Assembly: GCA_025201805.1 (NCBI GenBank)
Contig: MU619327.1
Location: 44,462 to 93,796 of the forward strand
Origin: Parasitella parasitica
Taxonomy: Eukaryota > Mucoromycota > Mucoromycetes > Mucorales > Mucoraceae
DNA length: 49,335 nucleotides
Direction of reading: 5' to 3'
Part shown: positions 31,157-39,886 of the stretch, piece by piece
Numbering within the stretch: position 1 is the first letter of the stretch
How the letters are laid out: every line of letters starts with the position of its first letter
The notes under the pieces: model-generated
Databases searched by the model: none
Told to the model about the DNA's origin: nothing
What the model saw: only the letters and a program-made list of their open reading frames with translations
Program-made: the position numbers and the translations under genes

Positions 31157-31391
31157 GAGACAGTGTCAAGATAATGCTATAACTTAATTTGATGCAGATG
31201 ATTATAACAGGCGTATATAATATCATCGAATCACCAATGTAATAAATAGGGTTTATTAATAGATTTAAAGTTGTTTGTTTTGCATTTTTTTCCTACGGAT
31301 CTCGTTTGATGAACCATAAAACCATGTTCTAGTATGGAGTATATCTTTATGAATTAATGTACACATGGCAATTATGAGAAGCCCCATCATA

Positions 31392-32135
31392 TCAGGAGAA
31401 TGACAGTGCTCCGAGTGGAATATCGTCATCATCGTCGCCTGTATGTTGCTGCTGTAGATGTACGAATTTATTTGATGTTTGTTGTCGCACCTGAGAACCA
31501 GGCTGAATGCGACAGTTTACATAAGCCGGTAGAATCTGAATATGCCGTTTTGTAGTCAAGGTATATACATTGGTAGACGAGCTAAAGGATGGACGCGGTT
31601 GTCTCTGAAAATGGCAAGGTGGGGTGTTTCTTGATCGTTTTGGACCAAATAGTGAACCGGGTTTATCAAGATTAAGAGGCATGCGCTTTGAAGGGGCAAT
31701 GTATCGATGGCTAGAACCACACATCTCTTGATAGTATATGAGCTTCTCCAAGCTGTCCCAAAACCTTCTGATATGGATTACATCGCCAAGACGGATCAGA
31801 TTGGAACGATGGTTGTTGGACCGAAGCTTCTGACAGGTGGCTCTATACAACGATGCCCTCTGCGAGCTTGTCGGAATCAGATTTGATGAGGTCAAAGAGA
31901 GATCAGGGCGCAATGGGTCATAGTAATTGCTACGGGATCGGATGTCTGTATCGCGAATGATTTTCGTATCAATCTGAAATAGGGTTTCTTTCTCAGGGGT
32001 AAATGTTGGCGAACGTGGTGAAGATGATGAAACCCAGAACTTGGCCCAGTTTACAAACTGAAGCAAGGAATTGGATGCAGTAGGATGAGTCAAACAAGAT
32101 GAACTGTGATAACGATGATGCTGGCTAACTAACAT
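31392..32135 (-). CDS. Hypothetical basic Ser/Arg-rich protein (247 aa)
   Basis: Single-exon ORF; the first in-frame ATG is at 32135 (the frame also extends upstream through a TTG). Composition is rich in Ser, Arg, Gln and Pro. It contains a better-ordered central part (NLIRLGDVIHIRRFWDSLEK), a KRSRNTPP basic patch and a C-terminal acidic tail DDDDDIPLGAL. No signal peptide, membrane segment or catalytic motif is seen. The acidic-IPLG tail resembles short linear motifs seen in fungal signalling proteins, but I cannot assign a function. A TATA-like element sits about 60 nt upstream. Likely a gene, family unknown. Confidence 0.6.
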   Translation of the reverse strand: MLVSQHHRYHSSSCLTHPTASNSLLQFVNWAKFWVSSSSPRSPTFTPEKETLFQIDTKIIRDTDIRSRSNYYDPLRPDLSLTSSNLIPTSSQRASLYRATCQKLRSNNHRSNLIRLGDVIHIRRFWDSLEKLIYYQEMCGSSHRYIAPSKRMPLNLDKPGSLFGPKRSRNTPPCHFQRQPRPSFSSSTNVYTLTTKRHIQILPAYVNCRIQPGSQVRQQTSNKFVHLQQQHTGDDDDDIPLGALSFS

Positions 32136-32663
32136 TGTATTAAGGATTGTCAAAGAAGAGAGAGAGAGAAAAAAAAAAGGGTTATTTGGTTGATTTATAG
32201 GTTTTTTTCATCCTTTGTGTTGTGGTATCTGAAAACAAAAAAGTTATTTCTGTACTTGTTGCAACACAATAGAAAATATAAAATGTGTCTTGTCTACAGA
32301 GTAGTTGTATTTATAGATTTGCTTCCTTAATGGTATTATAGATGTTTACTTGATAGAGTAGCTCATTAATGGAAAACAAGTGAAGCCATTTTTTTTTAAA
32401 TTTATAATTTGCCATTGTAGACAATGCTTTGCATTAATATCAAATAAAAATAATATATTGGGCCATTATATGATACTGCATATAAACCGTTGTTGGCTGT
32501 TGTGCACTGATACGCTTAACGTTTCCTCGGAGACGCTGATCTACCAGCTACATGTCAATGTCCTCCTCCAGCCACTTGGCAACAAGATGAGTTTGGAATG
32601 CCATCTTTGTATTTGTTGCAGCAAGCAAGTTTCACCCCAGTCGCATTTTTATTTCACTGAACC
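32136..32663. other. Divergent promoter region
   Basis: About 530 bp between the hypothetical gene (-) and PET117 (+). Apart from the TATA-like element at 32193-32199 and short homopolymers I see nothing specific. Confidence 0.45.
32193..32199 (-). promoter_or_regulatory. TATA box of the hypothetical gene
   Basis: Minus-strand TATAAAT about 60 nt upstream of the ATG at 32135. Confidence 0.45.
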
Positions 32664-32991
32664 ATGTCGAAAGCAGCAAAGGCCACCTTGACAGCATCCA
32701 TAGCATTTTGTTGTGCCTCAGTATTTGGGGTTCATTACTTTCAGAATGAAGAAAAAGAGGTGAATGTAGGCTCAATAAGTTGACAAAACGTATATTTAAA
32801 TTTCTTTGGCTGCAAATACACAGAATCTTAGAGCAGGTGTGCTGCGTGATGATGAACGACGAAAGAAAAAGCAGCAGCAATCGCTCAACATGAGAGAGTT
32901 GAAAGAACAACAGGAACTACACGAAGCACTGCTAAGGACACAAGAAGTGACGAATTTACCATCTAGCGAGTCTATATCGGATGAAGACTGA
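32664..32991 (+). CDS. PET117: Cytochrome c oxidase assembly protein Pet117
   Basis: Two exons: 32664-32759 and 32824-32991 (264 nt, 87 aa); 64-nt intron gtgaat...acacag. Residues 6-25 form one hydrophobic segment (AKATLTASIAFCCASVFGVH). It is followed by the family signature across the splice junction, NLRAGVLRDDERRKKKQ, and then a charged helical tail. Size, single membrane anchor and the R-x-GV-x-RD-x-ER pattern match Pet117, a small inner-membrane protein that links heme A synthesis to cytochrome c oxidase assembly. It converges with the eS31 gene 173 nt away. Confidence 0.87.
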
Positions 32992-33164
32992 CACGACTAC
33001 TTGTTGGACATTTAAGCTTTCGTATTGATAAATAATAATAAAAAAAAAAAATACTAGAATTGCTATTATTGTTATTCATGAGCTAACCCAAAGTCAAGTA
33101 ATTGCATTTGTAGAAAAAGTACTGTAGTCAGTTTTATTTCATACAAAAAAGGAAGGGGCCTGGT

Positions 33165-33632
33165 TTAAGCACTTTCATCCTTCTGGAAGACATAGGTCAA
33201 ATGGCATTTACCACAGTATTGACGATCCTTGTGCTTGGCCATAAAGACACCAGCACCACAAGTGGCATTGGGGCATTCACGACGGAGACGAGTAATCTTA
33301 CCGGATTCATCGACCTTGTACATCTTCAAGATAGCCAACTTGACCTTGGTACGCTTGTGCTTGATCTTTTTGGGAGTAGTGTAAGTCTTCTTCTTTCTCT
33401 TCTTACCACCACCCAAGAGCTCAGCATTCAAGTTCAAGGTGTTGTTGTTGCCAATACCATAGGCAGAAAGCTCGCCATCGACAAGGGGCTTACCAGCAAA
33501 GGACAAGAGCTGGGCGTCGACAGGGAGACCTTCACGCTCTTGGATGATGGACTTGACAACAGCAACAGAGGAGCAGGAAGAGACATTGAGGGCAAGAGTG
33601 TTACCCTGGAGAGACTTGACAAAGACTTGCAT
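33165..33632 (-). CDS. RPS31: Ubiquitin-like - 40S ribosomal protein eS31 fusion (degenerate ubiquitin moiety)
   Basis: Single-exon 155-aa precursor starting at ATG 33632 (MQVFVKSLQ). The C-terminal 80 residues are an ordinary eS31/RPS27[19 protein letters not shown], then the zinc motif CPNATC...CGKC. The N-terminal 75 residues are clearly ubiquitin-derived but much altered. By alignment Lys11, 29, 33 and 63 are replaced, Ile44 is Ser, His68 and Val70 are Asn, Arg42 and Arg74 are Leu, Arg72 is Glu, and one residue near 55 is deleted. Lys6, 27, 48 and the terminal Gly-Gly (plus an extra Gly) remain. The part probably still acts as a cleavable folding leader for eS31 but should not work as ubiquitin. 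Ribosomal-type codon bias extends through both halves, so the gene is expressed and not a pseudogene. Confidence 0.95.
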   Translation of the reverse strand: MQVFVKSLQGNTLALNVSSCSSVAVVKSIIQEREGLPVDAQLLSFAGKPLVDGELSAYGIGNNNTLNLNAELLGGGKKRKKKTYTTPKKIKHKRTKVKLAILKMYKVDESGKITRLRRECPNATCGAGVFMAKHKDRQYCGKCHLTYVFQKDESA

Positions 33633-33983
33633 GTTCAAAATGGATTCAGATAACTCGATTATTTTTCAACAAATAACAATTGTAGTGCAGAAAAAGAATC
33701 TGTAACGGTTACAAACAGCATTGGATGAGATGTTGGCCCATAAAATTAGCAGCTGCGTCTAGTTACAAACCTTCCTCACTATCTGCGTATATGAAAACTG
33801 GGAAAGATCAAGAAGGATGCACCAGTTTTTGATGGATTATATCTCGCAAAAATTTTCACAGCATGTTTTAATTGGCCATTGCATGCGATGACATGGCTTA
33901 AACCCCATCACGTGTAGCGACAAACTCCTTTTAAAACAGTTGATAGTAGCAATAAACAGAAAGCGTTTGCCGTTTAGCAAAAG
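33633..33983. promoter_or_regulatory. Divergent promoter region, eS31 and Rsc7
   Basis: About 350 bp between the eS31 gene (-) and the Rsc7 gene (+). It includes a palindromic CACGTG at 33909-33914, the core E-box bound in fungi by bHLH factors such as Cbf1. Sequence match only; no test of function. Confidence 0.45.
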
Positions 33984-35249
33984 ATGCCATCAGGTAAGCA
34001 GTAATTGGTACTAGCAAAGTCAAAAGAGCAGCAATGAACAGAATGCATGTGCCTATAGAATACGCGAGCAATGCACATCATAAAAGAGAGCAGACACCAA
34101 AAAGAAAGCGATCTAGAAGCAGAAGCGATGGCTTGGACGGCAAAGACGACCTTAATTATGTCGATGAGGATAGCGAGCTGTCTTCTGGCGATGACGCTTT
34201 GATTGCCAGTGATGTAGAAACTAATCACCACCACGAGTCATCAGGAGGGACGCAACATACTAGAAAGAGAGGCCGTCCAAAGACACACTCTACGAATGAG
34301 AGAGCAAGATCGCACGCAGCGACTCCTTCAGCAGCAGCATTAGCAGCAACATCCCAAAACTACATCCCACCTGCAAACCCCAGCGGCTACGTCAGTGATC
34401 ATGATGAATCTGGGGAAACAAAAGTGGACAAGTTTGGCAGACTGTTAGGAGGTATAGGCCTAGATCAGAGAATGGTTATTTATTGCTAAGACATTTCATC
34501 AAACAGGCCGTGAATACCGTGTTCCAACATTTACACTGCCAACAAGAGACAATACGCTATTCATGTTCTCAAAGGATCCTGCAGCTTTGCTAGGGTTCCG
34601 TGATAGCTTTGTGTTTCTCAAGAAAAACGTCAAGCTTATCAAAGTGCATATTGATAACGTCGAAAAAGGCTTTCTGGTTGATTCCAATATGCTGAGATCC
34701 ACCTTTCGTACTCGTGAAATTTCAGTCGTAACAGCCCGTTCCGTCTACAAACAATTTGGCCATCGCATTGTACGCAAAGGGCGTAAAGGCAGAGACGATT
34801 ACTACTACACGGAAGAAGTAGACGATGAAGAGGAATTGCAGTCTGAGGAAGAGCCCATCTCCAAGGAGTCGGCTGACAGACCTACACCATTACTGTCTTT
34901 GACTGAAATTGGAAGAAACAACCTAGCCCACAAACCAACAGCGCACGATGCAAACGTCACCCAGTTGAACTATCTACATAACGCTGCTGTTTCAGCAAGA
35001 CAGTTCAACACATCTTTATTTGCATATCGTCGTGCTAATCCGACCAACTACGACCTATTGACTAATGTCTATCAAATACCGGCAAATCGACAAACTCTTA
35101 GAGACACCGGTGTGATGATGCCAATAGAAAAGAAGGACGCAGCTACGACTGAAGAAAATACCCTCGAAAATGTTGGCAATAGTGGCTTGATGGATGTAGA
35201 CGCTATGTTTGGACAACATCATCAGTTGCTATCACAGCAACATGTATAG
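33984..35249 (+). CDS. RSC7: Chromatin-remodelling subunit Rsc7/Npl6 (Swp82 family)
   Basis: Proposed exons 33984-33993, 34032-34451 and 34507-35249 (1173 nt, 390 aa). The N-terminal third is charged and disordered with an AT-hook-like KRGRPKT and the signature DESGETKVDKFGRLLGG joined by splicing to REYRVPTFTLP. The conserved domain follows: GFRDSFVFLKKNVKLIK, DSNMLRSTFRTREISVVTARSVYKQFG. The C-terminal third is less ordered, with AYRRANPTNYDLLTN. In yeast this family belongs to RSC or SWI/SNF complexes. The 10-nt first exon with its 38-nt intron is inferred. Otherwise translation could begin at ATG 34034, and the upstream ATG would then form a 6-codon uORF. The 3' end faces the Ubc7 gene only 57 nt away. 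Confidence 0.9.
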
Positions 35250-35306
35250 TTTTTTTTTTTTCTATTTTTATTAAAGCTTGGTGGTAATTCTAATGCATGC
35301 ATGTGT

Positions 35307-36131
35307 TTACAACCCTAATGTCTTTCTGGCATTTTCTTCCACGATTTGGTTGTAACGTTCGCGATCTGTTCTCCAAATTTTCTAAAGCACACTGTAAGAC
35401 TACATACTACAGATCAGATTATTCGAAATGAGCAACTTACGCAGGCATCGATATTTGCGCCGCTCTCGTCGTTTGGCTCTAAGTGTATGTATATACGCAA
35501 AATTTCACTCAATCAGTACTTGCGCTAGCACCCCATGCCGCTATCCCAATTTACCTGCCAACATGCTAACTACACTCAACAAGATCTTTTCAACGCTCTG
35601 AACAGGACTCCATCTTTCTGAACTACTTTCATACATATTGGGATCATCGCCAGGAGGATGCAAAATAGAGATACAGACAGTTCCATTCTGGTATACGTTG
35701 GGGTGAAAGAACTCGCAAGTGAATCGCATTGTAGGCGGGCTCAGTGGATAGTCTTTGGGAAAAGTAAGTGTGGCAGGGAACAGGCCTCCTTCGAAAGGGG
35801 TGCCTTCAGGTCCACTACCAAAGGGAAACCTTGATAAATATCAGCACAACAAAACTCGTTAGTGTCCCACTCACGCAATAAGGGCCTCCCATTCAAAGAA
35901 ATTGTTTTCGTCAACAGGACCTAAAGGAACATAAACTATTTTGGCCGATGGTTTGTCCAGAGCTAGCTACAAACCTGCAGTAATCCCCTCGGGTGCGTTC
36001 AACGTCAACTCTAAAATTTTCAAATGAATGCTTGGTTCTCACAAATATGATACTTTACTTGGATCAGTACCTCTATATTCCGTCATAAGGCGCTTCAAAG
36101 CCGTAGAGCCTGCATTTCTATTAGCATACAT
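35307..36131 (-). CDS. UBC7: Ubiquitin-conjugating enzyme E2 Ubc7 (UBE2G2 family)
   Basis: Six exons: 36131-36071, 36010-35975, 35920-35875, 35814-35555, 35478-35441 and 35381-35307 (516 nt, 171 aa; UBE2G2 has 165). The E2 core is complete: [48 protein letters not shown], then the catalytic loop [15 protein letters not shown] with Cys95 and the class-specific acidic insertion, and [20 protein letters not shown]. Ubc7 is the main ER-associated degradation E2 in fungi, held at the ER by Cue1. I chose the acceptor ttggtag for exon 4 because it restores the UBE2G2 spacing; an acceptor 15 nt upstream would insert five residues in frame. Confidence 0.95.
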
Positions 36132-37273
36132 TTTACTTTTGTACAGTGTGTCGCGTTGAAAAATAGAGAGATTAAAGAGGTGAAAAAGATGAAAAAGGCC
36201 ACAAGAATTTTCACCGGACTACGGCCAATATCGCAGTTCTCGGCTGATCTTGGTGGTATCCTATTAAACCCCATTTTTGCTCGTTATCGCGAATTGTGCG
36301 CCATAAATCAAATGACATGTCTGACATGCAAAAGATTAGTTTGCCAGCTCTCCTAGCCAAAGAAATCGGGAATTTGATGCATGATAGAGACGCAAGGGTA
36401 AATGCCCATTTAATACAGTTGGTAATCTATACTATGCATCTCAATACAAGGCTTCACTATGTATTTATACCGTCTTGCAAAACTTTGACATTATCGAGGA
36501 ATTAGCCCGCAATTTCGCTTGTAAAACAGGAGGGCAAGCAGGAACTTACTGCCGAGTGGTGCCATTACCTATCTATACACTCTATTCTTTTCTAGTAGGT
36601 AAATTACTAATTCAATTTATCAAATTTTAGGGGCACAATCTAGTCTCCACCGCTTTGCGAGGCTGTCTACAAGTTTAAACATTTCCCTTGTCCACTTAAT
36701 TATGTTAATAGAATCGTTGCCATTCTATGACCTAGCAACGCAACATTTCATCATTATTCAGTATAATAAAGAATTTCGATTGATCAAAAGAGCTTGTAGA
36801 TGACATCCAGATCACACTGTGCGGGACATTCTTCACCTTATTCTGAAACTTCAAGATTGCTATCAACTTAATACCAAGTGCGTTATACATATTTGTTGCG
36901 CTCTCTTTTTTTTTTTTTTTTTTTTCATATCTTGGCTGTGCCGTGCTTCGAGTTCACTATCTATATGAACTTCAATGGCAAAATTTTCTATGCAAGACTG
37001 ATGCTGTTGTTTGGGGTCAGCTTGAGCCTTATGTTTTCTTTTTTGCTCTAACATGGTGCATAAAGTCAACATCCACGGTTTCAAAACTGGGTTTTTTTTT
37101 CCCATTCTTTCCATGTAGGACAAGCCACTAGTATATGTTGCTCTTTTTGGAGTTAAAGAGGAGGGGAGGGTGGTTTAAAACTCTCATTATAGCTCCAAAA
37201 CTATTGACTTTTTTTTTTTTCGTTTTTTTCAAATTATTAACAAAAAAAAAAAATAAAGCAAAAACAAAAAGAA
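36132..37273. other. Divergent intergenic region
   Basis: About 1.1 kb between the Ubc7 gene (-) and TIM23 (+). It has a T run at about 36906-36925 and A/T-rich leader DNA just before the TIM23 start. No supported gene. Confidence 0.5.
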
Positions 37274-37930
37274 ATGGGAATCTTTGGTGGATCAAGCATT
37301 AATCAAGACACTGCAAGCACATTAGATGATGTTTATTCTCCATCTGCAAGCTTATCATCGGAAGAGAATTTTGGAGACAATAGCTATGAAAAAATCCCAG
37401 ATTTCATGGCAAGTGTCACTTATGATGCTAATCGACTCCAGCCTGCAGCATTGCAAGGCGGCCTCGATTTCTTACAAATTGAAGGAGAAGGAACAGGTAG
37501 CAGTATGGGCGGTGGGTCTCTTGCTCCCTCAAGAGGCTGGTCCGACGATTTATGTTATGGCACTGGCACAACCTATTTAGCTGGCCTGACACTGGGTGGC
37601 GCTTTTGGTATGGCAGAGGGATTGAAAAAGAGTGCTGGTGCTCCCAACATGAAGGTACGTCTCAACACAACGTTGAATTCTGTCACTCGTCGAGGCCCTG
37701 GTATTGGCAACTCTTTGGGTGTCATTGCAATGGTTTATAACGGTACAACCGCTTTGATCGATGCTCAACGTGGACAGCACGATGTCTTCAATAGTTTGGC
37801 TGGTGGTGCTATATCTGGAGCCATATTTAAATCAACTGCTGGCCCTCGCGCTGCCTTGGTTTCTGCTGGTGTCTGTGCCAGCGTCGCTGGTGCATGGTCT
37901 CTACTGGTATCCACTTTTAGCAGCAATTAA
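37274..37930 (+). CDS. TIM23: Mitochondrial inner-membrane translocase subunit Tim23
   Basis: Single exon, 218 aa, close to yeast Tim23 (222 aa). The first 95 residues are hydrophilic (intermembrane-space receptor part, with SVTYDANRLQPAALQGGLDF, the segment that precedes the membrane domain). The C-terminal half has the Tim17/22/23 fold: four glycine-rich membrane segments (GTTYLAGLTLGGAFGMAEGL, SLGVIAMVYNGTTALID, LAGGAISGAIFKSTAGP, ALVSAGVCASVAGAWSLL), with the conserved matrix-loop LNSVTRRGPGIGNSLG. Forms the channel for presequence proteins. An A-rich leader precedes the ATG. Converges with Pfa4, 184 nt between stops. Confidence 0.96.
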   Translation: MGIFGGSSINQDTASTLDDVYSPSASLSSEENFGDNSYEKIPDFMASVTYDANRLQPAALQGGLDFLQIEGEGTGSSMGGGSLAPSRGWSDDLCYGTGTTYLAGLTLGGAFGMAEGLKKSAGAPNMKVRLNTTLNSVTRRGPGIGNSLGVIAMVYNGTTALIDAQRGQHDVFNSLAGGAISGAIFKSTAGPRAALVSAGVCASVAGAWSLLVSTFSSN

Positions 37931-38114
37931 CTCCAGCTATACACATACCTTTTCAATTAACACAACAACAAAAAACCACCCTTCTTCACTGTATGATATT
38001 CAATTTAACATATAGATTATTCAGTTATATTTTCTTTTTTTTTGTACAATACACATGGGTTCCTATTCACGAATAGAGGAAAAATCCAAAAAATTTGTTT
38101 TATTTTTAGAGTCG

Positions 38115-39333
38115 TTACTCTTCATCAGTAAATCCGTCAGAGACACTAGCAGAGTCGTAAAAGTAATCATTCGAGTCTACCTCTTGCTGCTGTTCCTGTA
38201 AGAGTTGTTCATGCACTTCTTGTTCCAAAGGAGGCGCTGCATTATCTTGTCCATTGAGCATACGCATTCGATCCTCCATTGTAATCTCTCTCACAAGATA
38301 TCCTTCTGAATCACGACGAACCAACTTTGGCCCCTCATTTGCCTGTTCTTGCTCGATTCGATCAATCAAAGATGGCCCTAGCTCCTTGGGATCTCGAGGT
38401 GGCCAGCTATAGGGTATCAGCGGATCTAAACTTTGGTAAACATCTGCATATATTCACTAAAACAACCATGTGTATGTATACCCGTGTTTGGTTTCACTGA
38501 ATACTTTAAGCCATCTCCTTTCGAAGGGGACGGCCATGCCCATAATAATGGGTTGTCGCCGAGCACCGCGCAAATGTTCTTATAGAATCCAACGTCAAAA
38601 GGGAAGCTAACCTATTTGCACGCGTGTTTACAGATAAAGACTTTGGCTTAATCCGGCTCGCCTCTCGCAGTATACTTACAGGTTCAATCTGTCTTCTATT
38701 AATCAACCGTTTTGTCTTGGTTCTCTCCCATCCCTCAATGGTCGTTTGGCCTTTGAAAAGGCAATATGTATGGTATACAGCTAAAACGCCAACAGCAAGG
38801 ACGACGACAACTATCAGCATGATATCAATCACAATCATCACTACTTCAGATATGCCTGGTTTTGCTTCGATCTAAACAATGCAGTAAATTAAATCTCTTG
38901 ACATACAACACACACATACACACACACACACACAAATATGTACCCATGGATTATTCCAAGCATCCAAAATTCTTTGCAATCTCCACAATAATAAATAACA
39001 GCCATACGAGCAGCAACCGATGACTGAATAGACAAAACGCACAAAGTGGCTATAATTCCCAAAGCCCACACAGTTGCCAATCCACGGGCAATGATGATCC
39101 ATTCGCAATACGCATTTTCCGCAATGCTTGCAATGATGCGCACGCGGCGGCTTATAAGTATCACATTTCTTGCAGAAACGCGGTCCAGTAATGCCTACTT
39201 TCAACACTGCGTCTTCATCTGGGTTGAGGATCGAATGTGGTGGTTCCTAACAGTTTCCACAAGTCTTTTTTGTTAGTCATATGGTATCCATTTCAGCGGT
39301 TTTATATATATGTATACATATATATTAGTTTTT

Positions 39334-39404
<71 letters not shown>

Positions 39405-39633
39405 ATCCCTCTGGAGTTGTCCCAGGATCTGTTGTGCATGCTAGATAATAGTTGACGTACAATGAAATAAGCAGTATGTTCATGGGAGAGAGGATTTTTT
39501 GAGCTCGGAAGCTTGTCCAGCCTCCCAGGGCAGGGCCCAGAATGTAGAAGTTTGTTGTTGCTTGCAGATAGGTGATGAAGATTGTGACGAATGCCACGAT
39601 CAGCTTCTCGGGAATGGCTTCTAAAATCGCCAT
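38115..39633 (-). CDS. PFA4: DHHC palmitoyltransferase, Pfa4 type
   Basis: Five exons: 39633-39403, 39246-38944, 38871-38680, 38611-38482 and 38443-38115 (1185 nt, 394 aa). Two membrane segments come first ([20 protein letters not shown] and the [16 protein letters not shown] region). Next is the zinc cysteine-rich domain [19 protein letters not shown]...[20 protein letters not shown] with the catalytic DHHC intact. Two more membrane segments follow (second: [23 protein letters not shown]). The C-terminal [22 protein letters not shown] motif and acidic tail are typical of Pfa4 (ER enzyme acting on chitin synthase Chs3 in yeast). Intron 1 begins gt directly followed by about 65 A. Intron 2 contains a GT repeat. 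Intron 4 is only 38 nt. Confidence 0.93.
38909..38935. repeat. CA/GT dinucleotide microsatellite
   Basis: Imperfect (CA)n inside intron 2 of the Pfa4 gene, near its donor site. Confidence 0.8.
39336..39400 (-). repeat. Poly(A) tract of 65 nt in Pfa4 intron 1
   Basis: Uninterrupted T on the plus strand, A on the gene strand. It starts immediately after the GT of the 5' splice site (39402-39401). Confidence 0.95.
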
Positions 39634-39886
39634 ATAGTGTATCTATTATATATTTACAAAAAGAAAGAGAGCTTTTGTGCAATAAATGCTCCCCAAAAAA
39701 AAAAATTTTTAGTGGCCGGTCCGTTGCGAGTGAGAATACTAACGCCCTCAAGTCGTTTTATTAAAGTAAGCACCAAAGAAGTAGAGGTTTCTGGCTGAAT
39801 CAAAAGTATATATTTTTCATTTATTTATTTATTTATACACCATGGGCAAGATAATTTCCTTAATTGTTCACAAAATGCCAGCCCAA

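Noticed and set aside
33201-33653. Plus-strand open frame of 150 codons
   Set aside because: Antisense shadow of the codon-biased eS31 fusion gene.
35815-35829. Alternative acceptor for Ubc7 exon 4, 15 nt upstream
   Set aside because: It adds five residues (FPFGS-like) inside a conserved E2 region; the chosen acceptor restores UBE2G2 spacing.
39325-39633. Open frame ending in a long poly-lysine tail
   Set aside because: The lysines are translation of the intronic poly(A) tract of the Pfa4 gene; the exon ends at 39403.
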